64,000 nucleotides of DNA, from positions 35,995,212 through 36,059,211 of the forward strand of contig OY282609.1 in the NCBI GenBank assembly GCA_958298945.1, written 5' to 3'. Source of the stretch: Atherix ibis. Taxonomy: Eukaryota > Arthropoda > Insecta > Diptera > Athericidae. Numbering within the stretch: position 1 is the first letter of the stretch; every line of letters begins with the position of its first letter. The notes beneath the pieces were generated by a model, which was not told where the DNA came from, made no database searches, and saw only the letters and a program-made list of their open reading frames with translations. Position numbers and translations under genes: made by a program. This document shows, piece by piece, positions 44,369-56,590 of the stretch.

Positions 44369-45560
44369 ATCCTGCGTACAGCCTATTTTCCCTTAATCTG
44401 GAACTTTTCTGTCATTAAAATGATTCCTAAACCAAATAAACCCGTTAATTCTCCCTTCTCCTATAGATCTATCAGCCTCTTACCAATCCTTGGTAAGATT
44501 TTTGAAAAATACCTTTTAAAACGACCCCAGTCCTAGTTAATGAAAAAATTATTTCTGATCACCAATTCTACTTCCGATCTGAACACTCTACTATCCACCA
44601 ATGCCGTCGCATTGTTGATCACATACAATCCTCTTTTGAGAGGACAGAGTATTGCCCATGAGTATTTTTAGATATCTCCCAAACTTTTGATCATGTGTGG
44701 CATCCTGGACTCCTCTGGAAATTCAAGAGCTCTATTCCTTCAACATACTACCTTATCATAAATTAATATCTCTCCCAACGTCATTTCCAAGTTGCAATTA
44801 ACTCAGAATCCTCAGAAATATATACTATTCTAGACGGAGTCCCACAAGGTAGTATCCTTGGTCCCATTTTATATAATATTTATACCCATGACATCTCATC
44901 TGATCCTTATACTATCATTGCTACTTATGCAGATGATACGGCCATACTTGCTACCCATACAAATCCTGACATAGCTTCCAACAATTTACAATCCCATATC
45001 CACAACCTTCAATCCCGGTTTAGGAGATGTAGAGTGAGGGTAAATAAACAGAAGAGTGCTCACATTACTTTCACACTTTGTCAAGGAAAACCTACCCCTT
45101 TATACCTTAATACAAACATGATTCCATAATATAATAAAGTACGTTATTTGGGACTTTAAGAGATTGACATGGAACCCACATACTAGACTAAAAATAGTTG
45201 AAGCTAACAGACGTTACCTACAACTTTTTAGACTACTGGACAAACGCTAGAAACTAACAACGAAAAGTAAACTTCTAATCTACAATACAATTATAAAACT
45301 TATTTGGACAGTCTAGTATGTCCGTAACAACGTAATACATCGTGATCTAAATGTTCCCTTTGTTCAAGACCTGTGCATTTCCCGCTATCAAAAATTTCAC
45401 TCCCGTTTATCCTATCAACATAATCCACTTGTGAGAGAATTGTCCTGTACTGCCCTCCCCGGAAACAATCATCGGAGACTTAAGAGACAATGGCCTAGAG
45501 ATTTTCTAGAGGAATCTAACTTCCGTTAGTTGGAGAAATGTCACTCCCACTTCATGATGC
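44369..45560 (+). pseudogene. Jockey-clade LINE, 5'-truncated copy
   Basis: Same family as 35,287-36,990, beginning abruptly at the word TATCCTGCG (35,744 equivalent), as expected for a truncated insertion. Includes YRSISLLPILGKIFEK; SDHQFYFRSEHSTIHQCRR.. (a region deleted from the other copy, 44,560-44,620); DHVWHPGLLWKFKSS; GVPQGSILGPILYNIYTHDI (44,838-44,895, motif B intact); TYADDTAIL with YADD at 44,936-44,947; VNKQKSAHITFTLCQ; then thumb and C-terminus with a ~20-bp deletion at 45,160, a larger deletion near 45,310, and the end ELSCTALPGNNHRRL. Multiple stops. The two copies together cover nearly the whole RT. Confidence 0.85.
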
Positions 45561-48500
45561 ATACCATATATCAAACAAGGAAAAAAAGCTTTAAGAAACA
45601 TGTGAGCACTTTATAAATATGGTGTAAAACAAAACAAGTTGGAAGAAATGTGACATTCCAACAAAAGTCATGTGCTGATCGTCATTGTAAGGTAAATTTA
45701 GGAAAACGTCAATTTTGTGGTAAACAATAACTCTCGCATTACCACTCAAAATATCGCCGAGATGCTGTACTAATACAAAACAAGTTTTATTTAATTATCC
45801 CTATAAGAAAGATTGGTTACGTATTCCGGGTTTTTTTTTTAAATTACTTACGCTAATGTTTTAATATCGCACGTGTGGAAGGTATTAGAAGTGATAAAAG
45901 GAGATATGTCGGTGCACTTTGCTTTTTAATAGCTGCTAATTCCACTTAGACAAGGCACTCCACATTTGGAAAAAAGATCTCTATATTTTACAGTACGTCC
46001 GAAATGCTATTCAGGATAAATTAATACGCATTCTTGCCGAAACGAGTCTTACGCTGTTATAATTGTAGGGTTAGAATGCAACTAGCTAGTCTACCGGGTC
46101 CTTGTTTATAGAACGACGGTGTTCCAATGGGTTAATAATTTTATTATTAGTAACAATAATTTTATCGCCTAATTTTGTATTACGTCTAGTAAGTGCAATG
46201 ACATTTTAGAAGCGTTAGCCCATAAATAGGAATTATATTCCAGCTTAGATCGAAATATGCCTTGTATATATTGGTTTTTCGGTTTCAGTTATTCGTTTTT
46301 GAGACCGGAGACAGCTCTCCGTTGTAGAAGTATTAAATTCCACTCTGTTCTGCGAACCTCATAGTAATATACTGTGTATATGTTATAGGAATTTAATGAG
46401 TTTCCACAGCTGAAGGACAAGGACGTAAATGAATCAGATATCGTGGTTCTTGTGATGTTTGCCAAAATCACCCTGTTCGCCAGACCTAGCTACAAAACTC
46501 CTTGATTAACAAATTCTTCTAAAACAAAGACCATATCGAACAGCAGCTCGAAAAGTTTTTGCCGAAAACTCCACCAAATTTCTAGGTAGGTATAATCATA
46601 CTATTCGAAAAATGCAAGACAGTCATGGAATCGAATGGTAGCCTAATTTTATAAATAAATTTTCTTACCAAACTAAAAAAAAAATTTTTTATAAAATTAA
46701 AATAAATTACAAATAACTTATGATCAAAATCTAATTTTTTTTTATCTTGGCAAATGATATTATTGTCCCCTGTTGGTTATTTTCATCTGCTCTTCTACAT
46801 TGTTGGGTAAATATGATCACATCAGTTCAAATTTATAAACGTTTCAGTACCAAAATTTGGAAGTTAAAAAATTATCATTTTTATGGTTCACATTTTTCTA
46901 TTAAGGTCAAACTGATTTAAAAGAGGCCTCACATATGAGCCAGCCATTTATATTGTGAATATTTTTTTATACCAAATAAAATAAATCTTACTTAACTAAG
47001 AGTGTACAAATAAAATATGAAATGCTTTACTAAGCTAATATGTACCTTAGACTAGAGTATTATAAAAATAAATACATATACAATCGTATATACTACGATA
47101 ACTGAATATTAGACTTAAAAAAATTGAAAAAATATATATATTAATTTAGCTAAGGCAGAATAAGAATTCATGGCTAATATTAAGATTATCATCTTTGTAC
47201 TATGATTACTCTAAAATTGTCGTCACGTTTAATGAGATTAAAAAATATTTGTTTAATTAAAAAATTAGCAATTGACTAAGAAGGAGCACAAAAATCAGAC
47301 AAACTAAAATAAATTTACTTAAATAATCATTTTGTCATTGATAGTTTATAATACACATTCGTCGATTTGAATAATCAATTCGATTGATCGATTTAATAAA
47401 AACTTGTGCAAATATGCTATGCTATTGCGAAATCCTAATGTGACGACGGTTGAATATAAGCCGGTACTTACTGTGCTCGTTCCTTACTCAACGTGACAGA
47501 ATTATGAATGACGATGAATATTTACCTAAAAAAAACCACTTTAGTCTGATTGAAAGTTATTTCACCTGCTGTACAATAATTCAAGGTGTACAAGAATTTT
47601 CATGATCGTTGGCTAAGCACAACTGTATTTGTACTACTAATTAGCAAAATTATAATAAATTTGTAACCGATCTTGTTGATTTCTCTTGCATTGAATAATA
47701 TCATCACCATCTTGGCCGATGATGATGATGTCATATGACACAACAAATTTGACCTTGAATACAACTGTTAAGAATCTGATAGGCAAAAAAAAGCAACAAA
47801 TCATAAAACTTAAAGAAAATAACATTTCATAAATAAATTTATACAAACAAACTTTTCATTTTATTTGTACAAGTCCTAATAATAATAATAATATAATTTT
47901 GAGATGCTTTAGTGTATACAATACCGCAAAATTATATTGCATTATAGTGTGAAGTTAGCTAAAAGTACCGGCAGATTTGAATGTTTATACAGCGACATCG
48001 CCTTATATAATCAGCTAAGTCGTACGTACTTTATTTGAATAGCTGCACATAAAAGCTATTTTCAGTCCAGACTTGAAGATTTCTTTCCAGTCATCGTTTT
48101 CATACGATCGCCAATATAAACACATGTACATACATTGTCATTGATATTTTAAGATGTTTTCATATTTTTTTTATTTTGCTAACAATCTAAACACATTCTT
48201 AAACGATAAAATTATTTCGCCTCTTCAACTCTTTTGCCTATACAAATATACAAACTCATATTCACGTCCAACGTGAACATTCAAAACATTTCGCATTAAA
48301 ATATAGTGTGGGAGATCACCAGTTCCAGTTGTGAACTTATTAGGTGATCATTTTGAATACAAATATACTCGTTCGAGTATACACAAAAATTAAATTTAGA
48401 GTATTTACATATGAATTTACCACCTGTTCTTATTTCGCGAAAAATATTATCGACTATGGAGTATATTATTGGCATGAATGAATGGGAATTTTTGAGAAAC

Positions 48501-49537
48501 AAAAACATTTCCAAAAATATATACTCATATTTGATGGACACTATAAAAATGCTCGTATTAGCCTTCAATTTTCAATAGTCACCACACATAACAATAAAAT
48601 AAATTTAAAAAAAAAAAACATTAAAGACAGCAACTAACTTTCCAAATAAGTTTTTGTCAATATCCGAATTTGTTAATGGTTCATGGTGAAGGTCGGTCGA
48701 AAAACAGATGGTCTTAGAAATTCGAAACTCATAATCAAATATTTATCAAAGGTAAATCGTAAGCAAATAAAAAATATAGTTACCATCACTTCTTCCAAAG
48801 ATGAAATGTCGTTTCTACTTTTGATAATTCAAAGTTAAAACATTGTAAATAAATAAAGCTCAAATTTTTTTATAGTCCGACATACCCCAATATGTCAATT
48901 TAAATCTTTGTTAATAAAATGATTTTCACTATTATTAGTGATCCAATTATTTAATGGTAACTATTAGTTTTTATGATAGAAATAATATGATTAATTTGAA
49001 ATACAAAATAAGAAATTTCAATATACTTAAATGAGAAACTTTAAAAATTCAATACAAAAATATCAATTTAATTTTGGAGATATTTTATTTATGTAAAAAG
49101 TCCATTTCTTTTACAAAACTACAGGTAATTTGATACAAACCATAATTGTGGAATTATATATTCGCTGTTGTTGTAATATGGCTTTCAAAATGAGTGAACA
49201 TTTTCCACTTTTCAAGGAGAATATCATTATTAAAAATTTATTCTAATTAATTTATTATTATTTCAATCAATAGCAATTAAATGGAACGTCAAAGCAATAG
49301 GAAAATAATATGTTCCCAAGGATGTAATACCTGTATTAATATATTAAATCGATTATTGACGCTAGAATTATTATTAGCAGTTTCGATTAATTAATAAATT
49401 TGGAAATTTTCGAATGTGAACATTTCCAATTTGATGTTTTTGGTTATCCTTTTTATAGATCAGTATCGAAAAGTGTTAAGCTAAAAAAAAATTATGAGAA
49501 ATATTTATTTTTCGATTAGATATATTTTTAATATCTA
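45561..49537. other. 4-kb stretch without recognised genes
   Basis: AT-rich. 45,885-46,000 resembles 11,395-11,530. A tract near 46,460-46,620 is less AT-rich but gives no interpretable protein. (ATA)n-like run near 47,875. Could be intronic or intergenic host DNA. Confidence 0.45.
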
Positions 49538-49710
49538 CCAGGTGTATACGCTTAAATCCGCTATTTGGTCATAGATGGCGTGAGTGAGCGTATTAAGCTA
49601 CCACAGACACGACATAGCTTTTTTTTCTATGAGTTTGACATCCGTCAACATTAATCAGTGCACATTGTCAGCAATTTCGTACAACAACATACATTTTTCC
49701 TTTGGTAATC

Positions 49711-50705
49711 ATGTCTAGTTTTGTGCCAGAAGAAGAGCATATTCGGAAAACTCTGCTTTTCTGCTTCAATTTGAAGAAATCGACTGTCGAATCGCATTGA
49801 ATGCTTATGGAGGCCTATGGTGAGAGTGCTTTATCGGAAACAACGTGCCGAGATTGGTTTCGTCAGTTCAAAGACGGTAATTTTGACTTGTGGGGCAAGA
49901 AGCGTGAAAATCGGCCTAGGAAGATTGAGGACCATCAATTGCAGGCTCTTTTGGACGAAGACGATACCCAATCGCAGAAATGCTCGCGGAGCAATTGGGT
50001 GTTACTCAACCAGCCATTTCCATTGAAAAGCGTGAATTGAACGATATGCAGATGGAGCGACGCCAAAACACATGCGAAATTTTGCTCGCTAGTCAAAAAA
50101 GGAAGTCGTTCCTGCATCGGATTGTGACAGGCGATGAAAAGTGGATATATTTCGAGAATCCTAAACGCAAGAAATCGTGGGTTGATCCCGGCCAACCATC
50201 AACATCGTCCTCAAGACCTAATCGCTTCGGACGGAAGACGATGCTGTGCGTTTGGTGGGATCAGAAGGGTATCGTCTACTATGAGATGTTGAAACCTGGT
50301 GAAACTGTCAATGCCCAACGCTACCACCAACAACTGATCAAATTTTACCGTGCTCTGCGTGAAAAAAGGACGGATTATCAACAAAGACATGATAAGCTGA
50401 TTTTCCTCTACAACAACGCACCATAGCACACGTCAAAAATGGTCCGAAACTACTTGGAGATACTTAACTGGGAGGTGCTATCCCACCCCGCTTATTCACC
50501 AGACCTGGCCCCTTCCGACTACCACCTGTTTTCGTCGATTAGCCATGCGCTCGCTGAGCAGAACTTCGATTCTTCCGAAGATGTCCGAAAATAGCTTGAT
50601 GAGTGGTTTGCCTCGAAAGAGAAGGAATTTTTTTGGCGTGGTATCCACAATTTGCCCCAGATGGGAAAAATAGGGGTAGCTAGCGAGGGCAAGTACTTTG
50701 AATAA
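49711..50705 (+). pseudogene. Mos1-type mariner transposase, dead
   Basis: From ATG 49,711 (MSSFVPEEEHIRK) to the C-terminus ASEGKYFE. Lesions: Arg to stop after STVESH; frameshift after DEDDTQSQ (same position as in copy 1, so possibly shared by descent); deletion of about 30 residues including the WVPHEL-preceding linker after LGVTQPAIS; second catalytic Asp replaced by Asn in LYNNAP followed by a stop; a stop in VRKWLDEW; damage to the final PERWEKC box (LPQMGKIG). TGDEKW (first Asp) and APSDYHLF (third Asp) are kept. Opposite-strand frames are shadows. Confidence 0.9.
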
Positions 50706-50746
50706 ATTTGTTTTCGCTTTCTATGAAAAAAAAACATGTGACTTTA

Positions 50747-50802
50747 CCAGGTGTATAAGCTTAAATCTGCAAAAAACAGCGGATTTACGCTTATACACTT
50801 AG
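50747..50802. repeat. TIR-TIR palindrome flanked by TA
   Basis: 56 bp made of a forward mariner TIR (50,747-50,770) and the inverted TIR (about 50,778-50,802) separated by an A-rich spacer, with TA on both sides (50,745-50,746; 50,803-50,804). The normal 3' end of this family (compare 63,902-63,960) has only one TIR. Confidence 0.85.
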
Positions 50803-50866
50803 TAAAATCATTTTTTTTATAACCTCCGAGAAAATATTAAAAATAATAATAATTTTATTTCAATAA

Positions 50867-51093
50867 AAATATCAAGTATTGTACTATCAAACACTACATG
50901 CAGTTTATGGAAAAGATACAATAAACGAATGTGCATTATTTGGTTCAGGAAATTGTTCCTTGGAGGATGCTTTAAAATTGTCGAAACCAAATATTACGGC
51001 CTCAAAGCCTTCAAGTATTCCAGAAAACTTTGAATTATCAAAAACCACAAACAAAAGTCTGTGCTTAGTTGACCTGAATGGGGTTCCTCACTA
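50867..51093 (+). pseudogene. Mariner helix-turn-helix fragment, uncertain
   Basis: A 71-codon frame whose first half, LHAVYGKDTINECALF then SGNCSLEDALK, follows the pattern of the mariner N-terminal domain (xxAYGxDTxxxxTVxxWFxRFxxGNxSLED). The remainder (SKPSSIPENFEL..CLVDLNGVPH) is not recognised. It lies directly between the Mos1-type element and the I-type LINE, with no TIR of its own. Confidence 0.35.
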
Positions 51094-51149
51094 AGCCAGA
51101 CAATCAATCAATGAAGGACTCTCCTTTGGATTTGAAATCCAACTATAAT

Positions 51150-52792
51150 CACCAGACCTAGCATGCATACTGCCCTAGACTACGTCGTTGGAAGCATCAA
51201 AAAATCTCTTCTCTGTATAAAGTATGCTATTGTGGCTTTCCTCGACATTGAGGGTGCATTAAATAATATCATGACTAAGGCTTCAGGTAAACGAATGCCT
51301 ATGCAACTGGAACAACCAAATGCTAGAAGCAGATTGGTCAATGCCGCTAGCAAAACTAGAAGAGACGTGCACAAGGGGATCTTCTCAAGGAGGGATTTCC
51401 GCTACTAAAATCAAAAGTGGGCTCCTCAAGGTTGGCGCAAAACGGAGCTGGGTTTGTTTACCAAAGGGTACAATACACTTTCCATTAGTACTCCCAAACT
51501 TAGTTTTGCTACTCATACAAGGTACTTGATCGTTGACTCGAAGCTCAGCTGCAAGATGCACGTGGAAGACCATATTAAGCCAACGTCGCACTGTGCGCCT
51601 ATAAAAGCGCCACGCACGTATGGGGTATGTAAACTCGAGTGCTACATTGGAAATACACGGCGATATATTGTGAACAGCACTGGATAAAATCACCTATCCG
51701 AAACCTTTTAAGGAAAATCAAGAGAATAGCGTACATATGCACTATGAGTGCGCTTAAACCAGCAACTCACAAGACCATGCAGCATCTTCTGCCCTTAGAC
51801 ATCTTTGTTAAAGAACTGGCCACTAGAGGTCAGCACTGCGTCTGAGGGAATCTAGGCAGTGGACCAAACATCGTTTCGAGCACGACAAGAAATTCAAGGA
51901 CATTAAATACATTCCCGAAATAACGGACTTTGAGATAGCAGGTCTGAAATTTCACATTAGGTATAAATATATAATTCCTAGTAAGACTAAGTGGGAACAC
52001 GGGACGGTCCAGGAGTAATCGGTTGTAGAAATATAAACTACACTGACCGGCTGAACATTACAGGAGCAAGGGTCTATTCTGCATCTTTGAATATAAACAG
52101 GTCCCTGCGAATCCCAGACCAGTGTAGTGCATTTCAAGCAGAAATTCTGTCTATTCGTGAGGCCACAGCCTATAAGATCGAGGACTGTAAAGAAATGCCG
52201 CAGATCTCTGATCGAGAAGTGCAATGTGTATCTATACGTATGCTGGGTTCCCAGACATAGTAACATTCCAGGAGCTTGTAACATCGAGGGCTGTGAAGCA
52301 ATGCCGCAGATCTCTGCCAACAAGTGCAATATGTATCTATGCTGGCTTCCCGGATATAGTAACATTCCAGGAAACTGTAAAGCAGATGAGTTACAAAGAA
52401 GGCATACATGTCTATGAAAAACTCGTTTTGCTGAGTTCAATAAAGCTGGTGAACATAAGATGAAGCAATAATCTTGACTCGTGTCACATCTCTCGAAGGA
52501 ACTGGGCTCAGGTACATCAGAAGAGAACAGAAAAGCTACTGATGATAGGCAGTACTCACATGAGCATACTAACTGGGATCATTACAGGCCAATGCATACT
52601 AGGGAGACACGCCTAGACATCGCCCCAAATAACTTATATGGTAGTTACAAAAACGAGGAGGAAGAGGAGACAAATTTACACCTTTTCTGTTCATGCCCAG
52701 CCTTTACATCCTTAAAAAGGAGAACTGTGGGCGACTTTTTCTTCATTGATATTGCGCGTGCAAAGATATCACAAAAATTTGCTTCCAATTGA
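51150..52792 (+). pseudogene. I-type LINE ORF2 with RNase H, degenerate
   Basis: Reverse transcriptase to C-terminus of a non-LTR element of the RNase H-bearing type. HTALDYVVGSIKKSL then IVAFLDIEGALNNI (51,163-51,270; motif A Asp present); CTRGSSQGGI near 51,370-51,400 (RGTPQGGV motif B); the YADD segment is deleted; MFTKGYNTLSISTPKLSF and YLIVDSKLSCKMHVEDHI near 51,455-51,580; thumb region with TMQHLLPLDIFVKELATRG near 51,770-51,830; RNase H traces from 52,000 (CSAFQAEILSIREA near 52,120-52,165, WLPGYSNIPGNCKADEL near 52,340-52,395); zinc-knuckle region NLHLFCSCPAF near 52,675-52,705. Frameshifts throughout and a tandem duplication in RNase H. Confidence 0.75.
52179..52388. repeat. 106-bp tandem duplication in the RNase H region
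   Basis: CGAGGACTGTAAAGAAATGC.. (52,179) recurs as CGAGGGCTGTGAAGCAATGC.. (52,285). Each unit ends in a version of the W-x-P-x-H/Y-SNIPG motif, so the last RNase H segment is present twice, diverged at roughly one base in seven. Confidence 0.85.
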
Positions 52793-53169
52793 TTCTCAGA
52801 GTGACAATTGGACGGATTGGATATGATTGGACGGACATTAACCCACATTTTTATTACAGAAAAATTACGGACAAGTGCTATTCTAACCACTCGTGCTCTA
52901 TTCTAACAACATCACTGGAGTGGCTATTGTTTTATTATAAATATTTTAACTGGCCTAACGTCCACTTAAAGATTTACAATTTCAGCAAATATGAAAATAG
53001 TATTTTATCATGAAAAGCTGCTAAAAGTAAGCGACTCAGAGTGTGTAATAATCACCAGAATGTAGTAATATATTGCCACTCAACTCGTAAATTATAATTT
53101 TTTTATTGTTTCAAAAAATATATTCATGATTGCTCCAAAATCTACTTCTAAATAAAATCAGACAATCTA
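52793..53169. other. Spacer, nothing recognised
   Basis: AT-rich DNA between the LINE and the hairpin. Confidence 0.5.
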
Positions 53170-53221
53170 AAAGATATCACCTAATATATAGCACAATTGC
53201 TATATATTAGGTGATATCTTT
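53170..53221. repeat. Perfect 24-bp-arm hairpin
   Basis: Arms 53,170-53,193 (AAAGATATCACCTAATATAT..) and 53,198-53,221 are fully complementary with a 4-nt loop CAAT. Confidence 0.95.
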
Positions 53222-55420
53222 CTCTGTTAGCATTGCCAGACTTTCGACTAGCTTGTCAACACAATTTTGAAATTTTGGATTAGAAAATTGGTCAGTCCTC
53301 TAGTTGGACAGTCTGCACTCATGCAATAAATTTTAGATAACTTCAATCAACCACCCATCCATGCTTTAGTGGCCGCCATATCATACAAATTGTTCGAGAT
53401 AGTCACAAATTTCAGAGTGATCTTTCACGTCAAATTGTTGCCAATGTGCAGCACTTCAGGTCATCAATTCCTTTCCATAGTGCTTTTTTTTAAAAATATT
53501 TCGTTCATAATGGCTTTGTTTATTATACTTAAATATCATCTCCTTTTTTCCCCGAACTATGAATACTTTCGAGTAAAAAAATAACAAGTCACGCTGTCTA
53601 CGTTCTGACTCCTATTTATATTATATTAATCTGAAGATATGCTAGTTTTTATATAAAGATCTACTATAAGTTCAAAAATATTATAATGTGTAATAAAAGT
53701 TAATATAAGCCAGTAAAAAAACATTAAAACCAAATATTTAAAATCAATAAAGTCAATGTTAAAACCTAACAAAAATTAATGTTAAAATAATTAACACAAT
53801 AGTAAATTTATTATATTTTTAGTATTTTTAGTACAAGTTATTTTTTTTACATTTTTAACTAAAATTACTTAAAATATGTATGCTAAATGATGACCTTATA
53901 AATATATGCCTAATTATGTTTATGTGTTATATAATCAAGGAAATCACTAAAAAAAACTAAACTATTTAAAATATTTTTAAAATTTCCCATCTTTTCACAT
54001 TGTTTTTTTTTTTATAACAAGTTTCTAAAACTCGCATATTAATAAACCGGATTACCATGAAAGTATACATTATAAATCTATAATAATATAGATATTATGA
54101 TAGATTTATAATGTACTCATATAATATAAGTGAATTTATGTTGTCTTTTGTACACGAGCAACATAGAAAAAAACTATTTTATATTCATAATTTGGAATTT
54201 TAGATAACGACTAAAATGGCTGGCTTCAAATTTTCACCCATTAAGTTGTTACATAGAAAACTTATGCTTTTAAATATTTCTAATAAGCATATATACAAGT
54301 TTAGTAAATAAATTAATAATTAAGTTTAAAATGTGAATTATTATTTTTTGCATTATAAAGAATATTGCATTGAGGTATGCCGCGGGTTGTATAGGGTTCA
54401 GACTCTCGTCTTATCGGTTGTATAAAATATTATAAGGATATTCAATACTCGAAACAAGTTAAAAACGCTGTAAGCATATGCAAATTTTCAACTAATTAAT
54501 ATTATAACGAAATCGTCAACTAAACGATGAATAAATAACAACTTGAATTTATGAACTTTTGTTCAATATTGTAATTTAAGTTTTTTGTGGTAAATAAATT
54601 TCATAATTCTCACTCATTTCATACCTGAAAATGTCTAATTTTATTGAAGATATTTTATTTTTGAAGAACGACGATAGCAGAAAGAATACATTTACTACTT
54701 ATTATAAAATAATTTTTTTTTCCTAAATACAAAATACAATACTTAATAAATTGATTAGAAAAAAACTACTTCATTAAATAAAGTTAAAATTAAGCATTTA
54801 ATTCTGATGACTATAATCTAAAAGCTCGTCAGTTCCTAAAAGAAATTAAATAAAATTCAATAGCAAAGTTGAGTGTCTTAAGCGGATTTCGCAACAAAGA
54901 TATTTGGAACAATATGGACAAATTAGGTAAAGGTTCTTCACCTATTAAATTGGCTATAGAAAATTAGCGAATTTCTGTTGTCAATAACTTAAAAAAAAGT
55001 CACATTATACCTCAGAAATCATTATTTATGGTCATTTTGAGCATTATTAGTACATGAAAACATAGACTATTTGACAACAACGATAGGATACTTCGGCTAT
55101 TTATTGAAATTGACATACACATACACTCGAACTCAAGACTATAGCGTGCTAGACGTAGATGTCCCATTGTCATCAACTACATTGAAACAATTCTTTCTCT
55201 TAATAAGACTGAACTTAAAAATGTACACAACTTGGCAAAAATAACTACTGATTCGTTACCACGTTCTCCAGAGAATATTTGGCACCCTGGATGATAGAAA
55301 TGTGGTTGATTTTTTCAGTTAGTTATAAGAACTTAAAAAAAAAATTTTGTTTAAAATGTATAGAAAATATGTAAATTTTACAAGATTAGTAAGGAAAACA
55401 ATAATAATGCATCTCAGATT
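53222..55420. other. 2.2-kb AT-rich stretch
   Basis: No gene recognised. Contains a 16-bp-arm hairpin (54,066-54,081 and 54,100-54,115). A single-copy-looking patch at 53,330-53,480 has no coding support. Confidence 0.5.
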
Positions 55421-56590
55421 AGTAATATTATATTATTTAACGTGACTTATCTCTCGTTAAACATAAAACCACGAGTCGCCTATGAGTTACGCTCAATCAA
55501 CGCACCACCATTATTGGCAGTTTACAGTTAGTAACCAGTTACAAGCTGATTAGTGGCAAGGCCTATCTAAACTTCTACTGTTATAAGCAACGACAGCGTC
55601 CGAGATAATTATCAGTACCTCTCACCAGCGATCCGTAGACCATACCCACGATATGGGTATTAACCACAGCCACTACGTTGCTGCCTAAAGCGCCTCACCA
55701 TTGTCGGGCACAGTGTGTTTTAACACCATGGGACACCCCGATTCCCGTGGTACAAATTTTTCTTTTAAGAGTATTTCGGTTTGTACTCCGCTTGTTGAGC
55801 TATAGTAGGGAATCTTGTAAATCCCTAGGCACTGCAAAGCCAGCTCAGATACGCGGGTTCGCCAAGACCCGAAAATACAACCGGAATCGACGTTGTTCTT
55901 TCATCCTTGGGTATCATTTACACATTCATTCACGCCCCATTCTAGCTCTACTCGCAAAAAATGATCATTCACCACGATTTCACATGCACCCAAGTCTCGC
56001 AAATCCCCGTACAGACCACACTCAATGAGAAGGTGCTTGGAACTCTCCTCTGCCGTCTAACAAGGGCATCTAGCCTTCGCAGCTATACCACGCCTGTACA
56101 GGAACCCATTCATACTGCCGTGTCCCGTGAGTAAATACCCAAGGTATAGACCAAATTCAAATCTATACGCAGATGCAAAGCACACATCCATCGACGTTGC
56201 CAAATTTCATACATTCTGTTGAAGATCAGTGGACGAAGATCCTGAACCTCTTCATTCATAACCGGACAACCAGTAATCGGGATGCCCTGCTGTAGACGGT
56301 ATTAAATGCTTCCACGCAGCACCTCCTGGTCCCATGGAATTTCACTACATATGGTACATTCAAACATGCATATAAAGTCAGACGCTGAACTGAATAATGT
56401 CAGCCCATACACACGACGCATACATTGTACACGGAACAAACACACCCTTGTACAGGACTTTTTCCGCTCTAGATCGAAGTCTCCATTCGACAGATCCCTG
56501 TGGGCAGCCACGTACCATCTGGCAAACAACCCTTCCATTGTTCCCGCACACGGTCGCATACCTTTCATGAAAGCAACTCATCTCAGATCA
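55421..56590 (-). mobile_element. R1-clade LINE, inverted copy
   Basis: Minus-strand copy of the family at 40,930. The 3' terminus AGTAATATTATATTATTTAA begins at 55,421; the 3' UTR runs to about 55,840; then damaged C-terminal coding (RVWRTRVSEL, GHGSMN, QRRWM regions) to 56,230; then SEIPWDQEVLRGS and MYA/ASCVWAD near 56,300-56,430; and at the 5' side MEGLFARWYVAAHRDL (56,500-56,540). Compared with the longer copy, about 450 bp between the HRDL and the CTRVCLFRVQC segments are deleted, removing the YADD loop. Multiple stops. Confidence 0.8.

Larger units (their letters stand above)
49538..50802 (+). mobile_element. Mos1-type mariner, copy 2
   Basis: 1265 bp between TA dinucleotides (49,536-49,537 and 50,803-50,804). 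The left TIR is CCAGGTGTATACGCTTAAAT; the right TIR, reverse-complemented, CTAAGTGTATAAGCGTAAAT. A second, forward TIR copy (50,747-50,770), itself preceded by TA, sits just inside the right end. Same family as 28,143-29,394. Confidence 0.9.
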
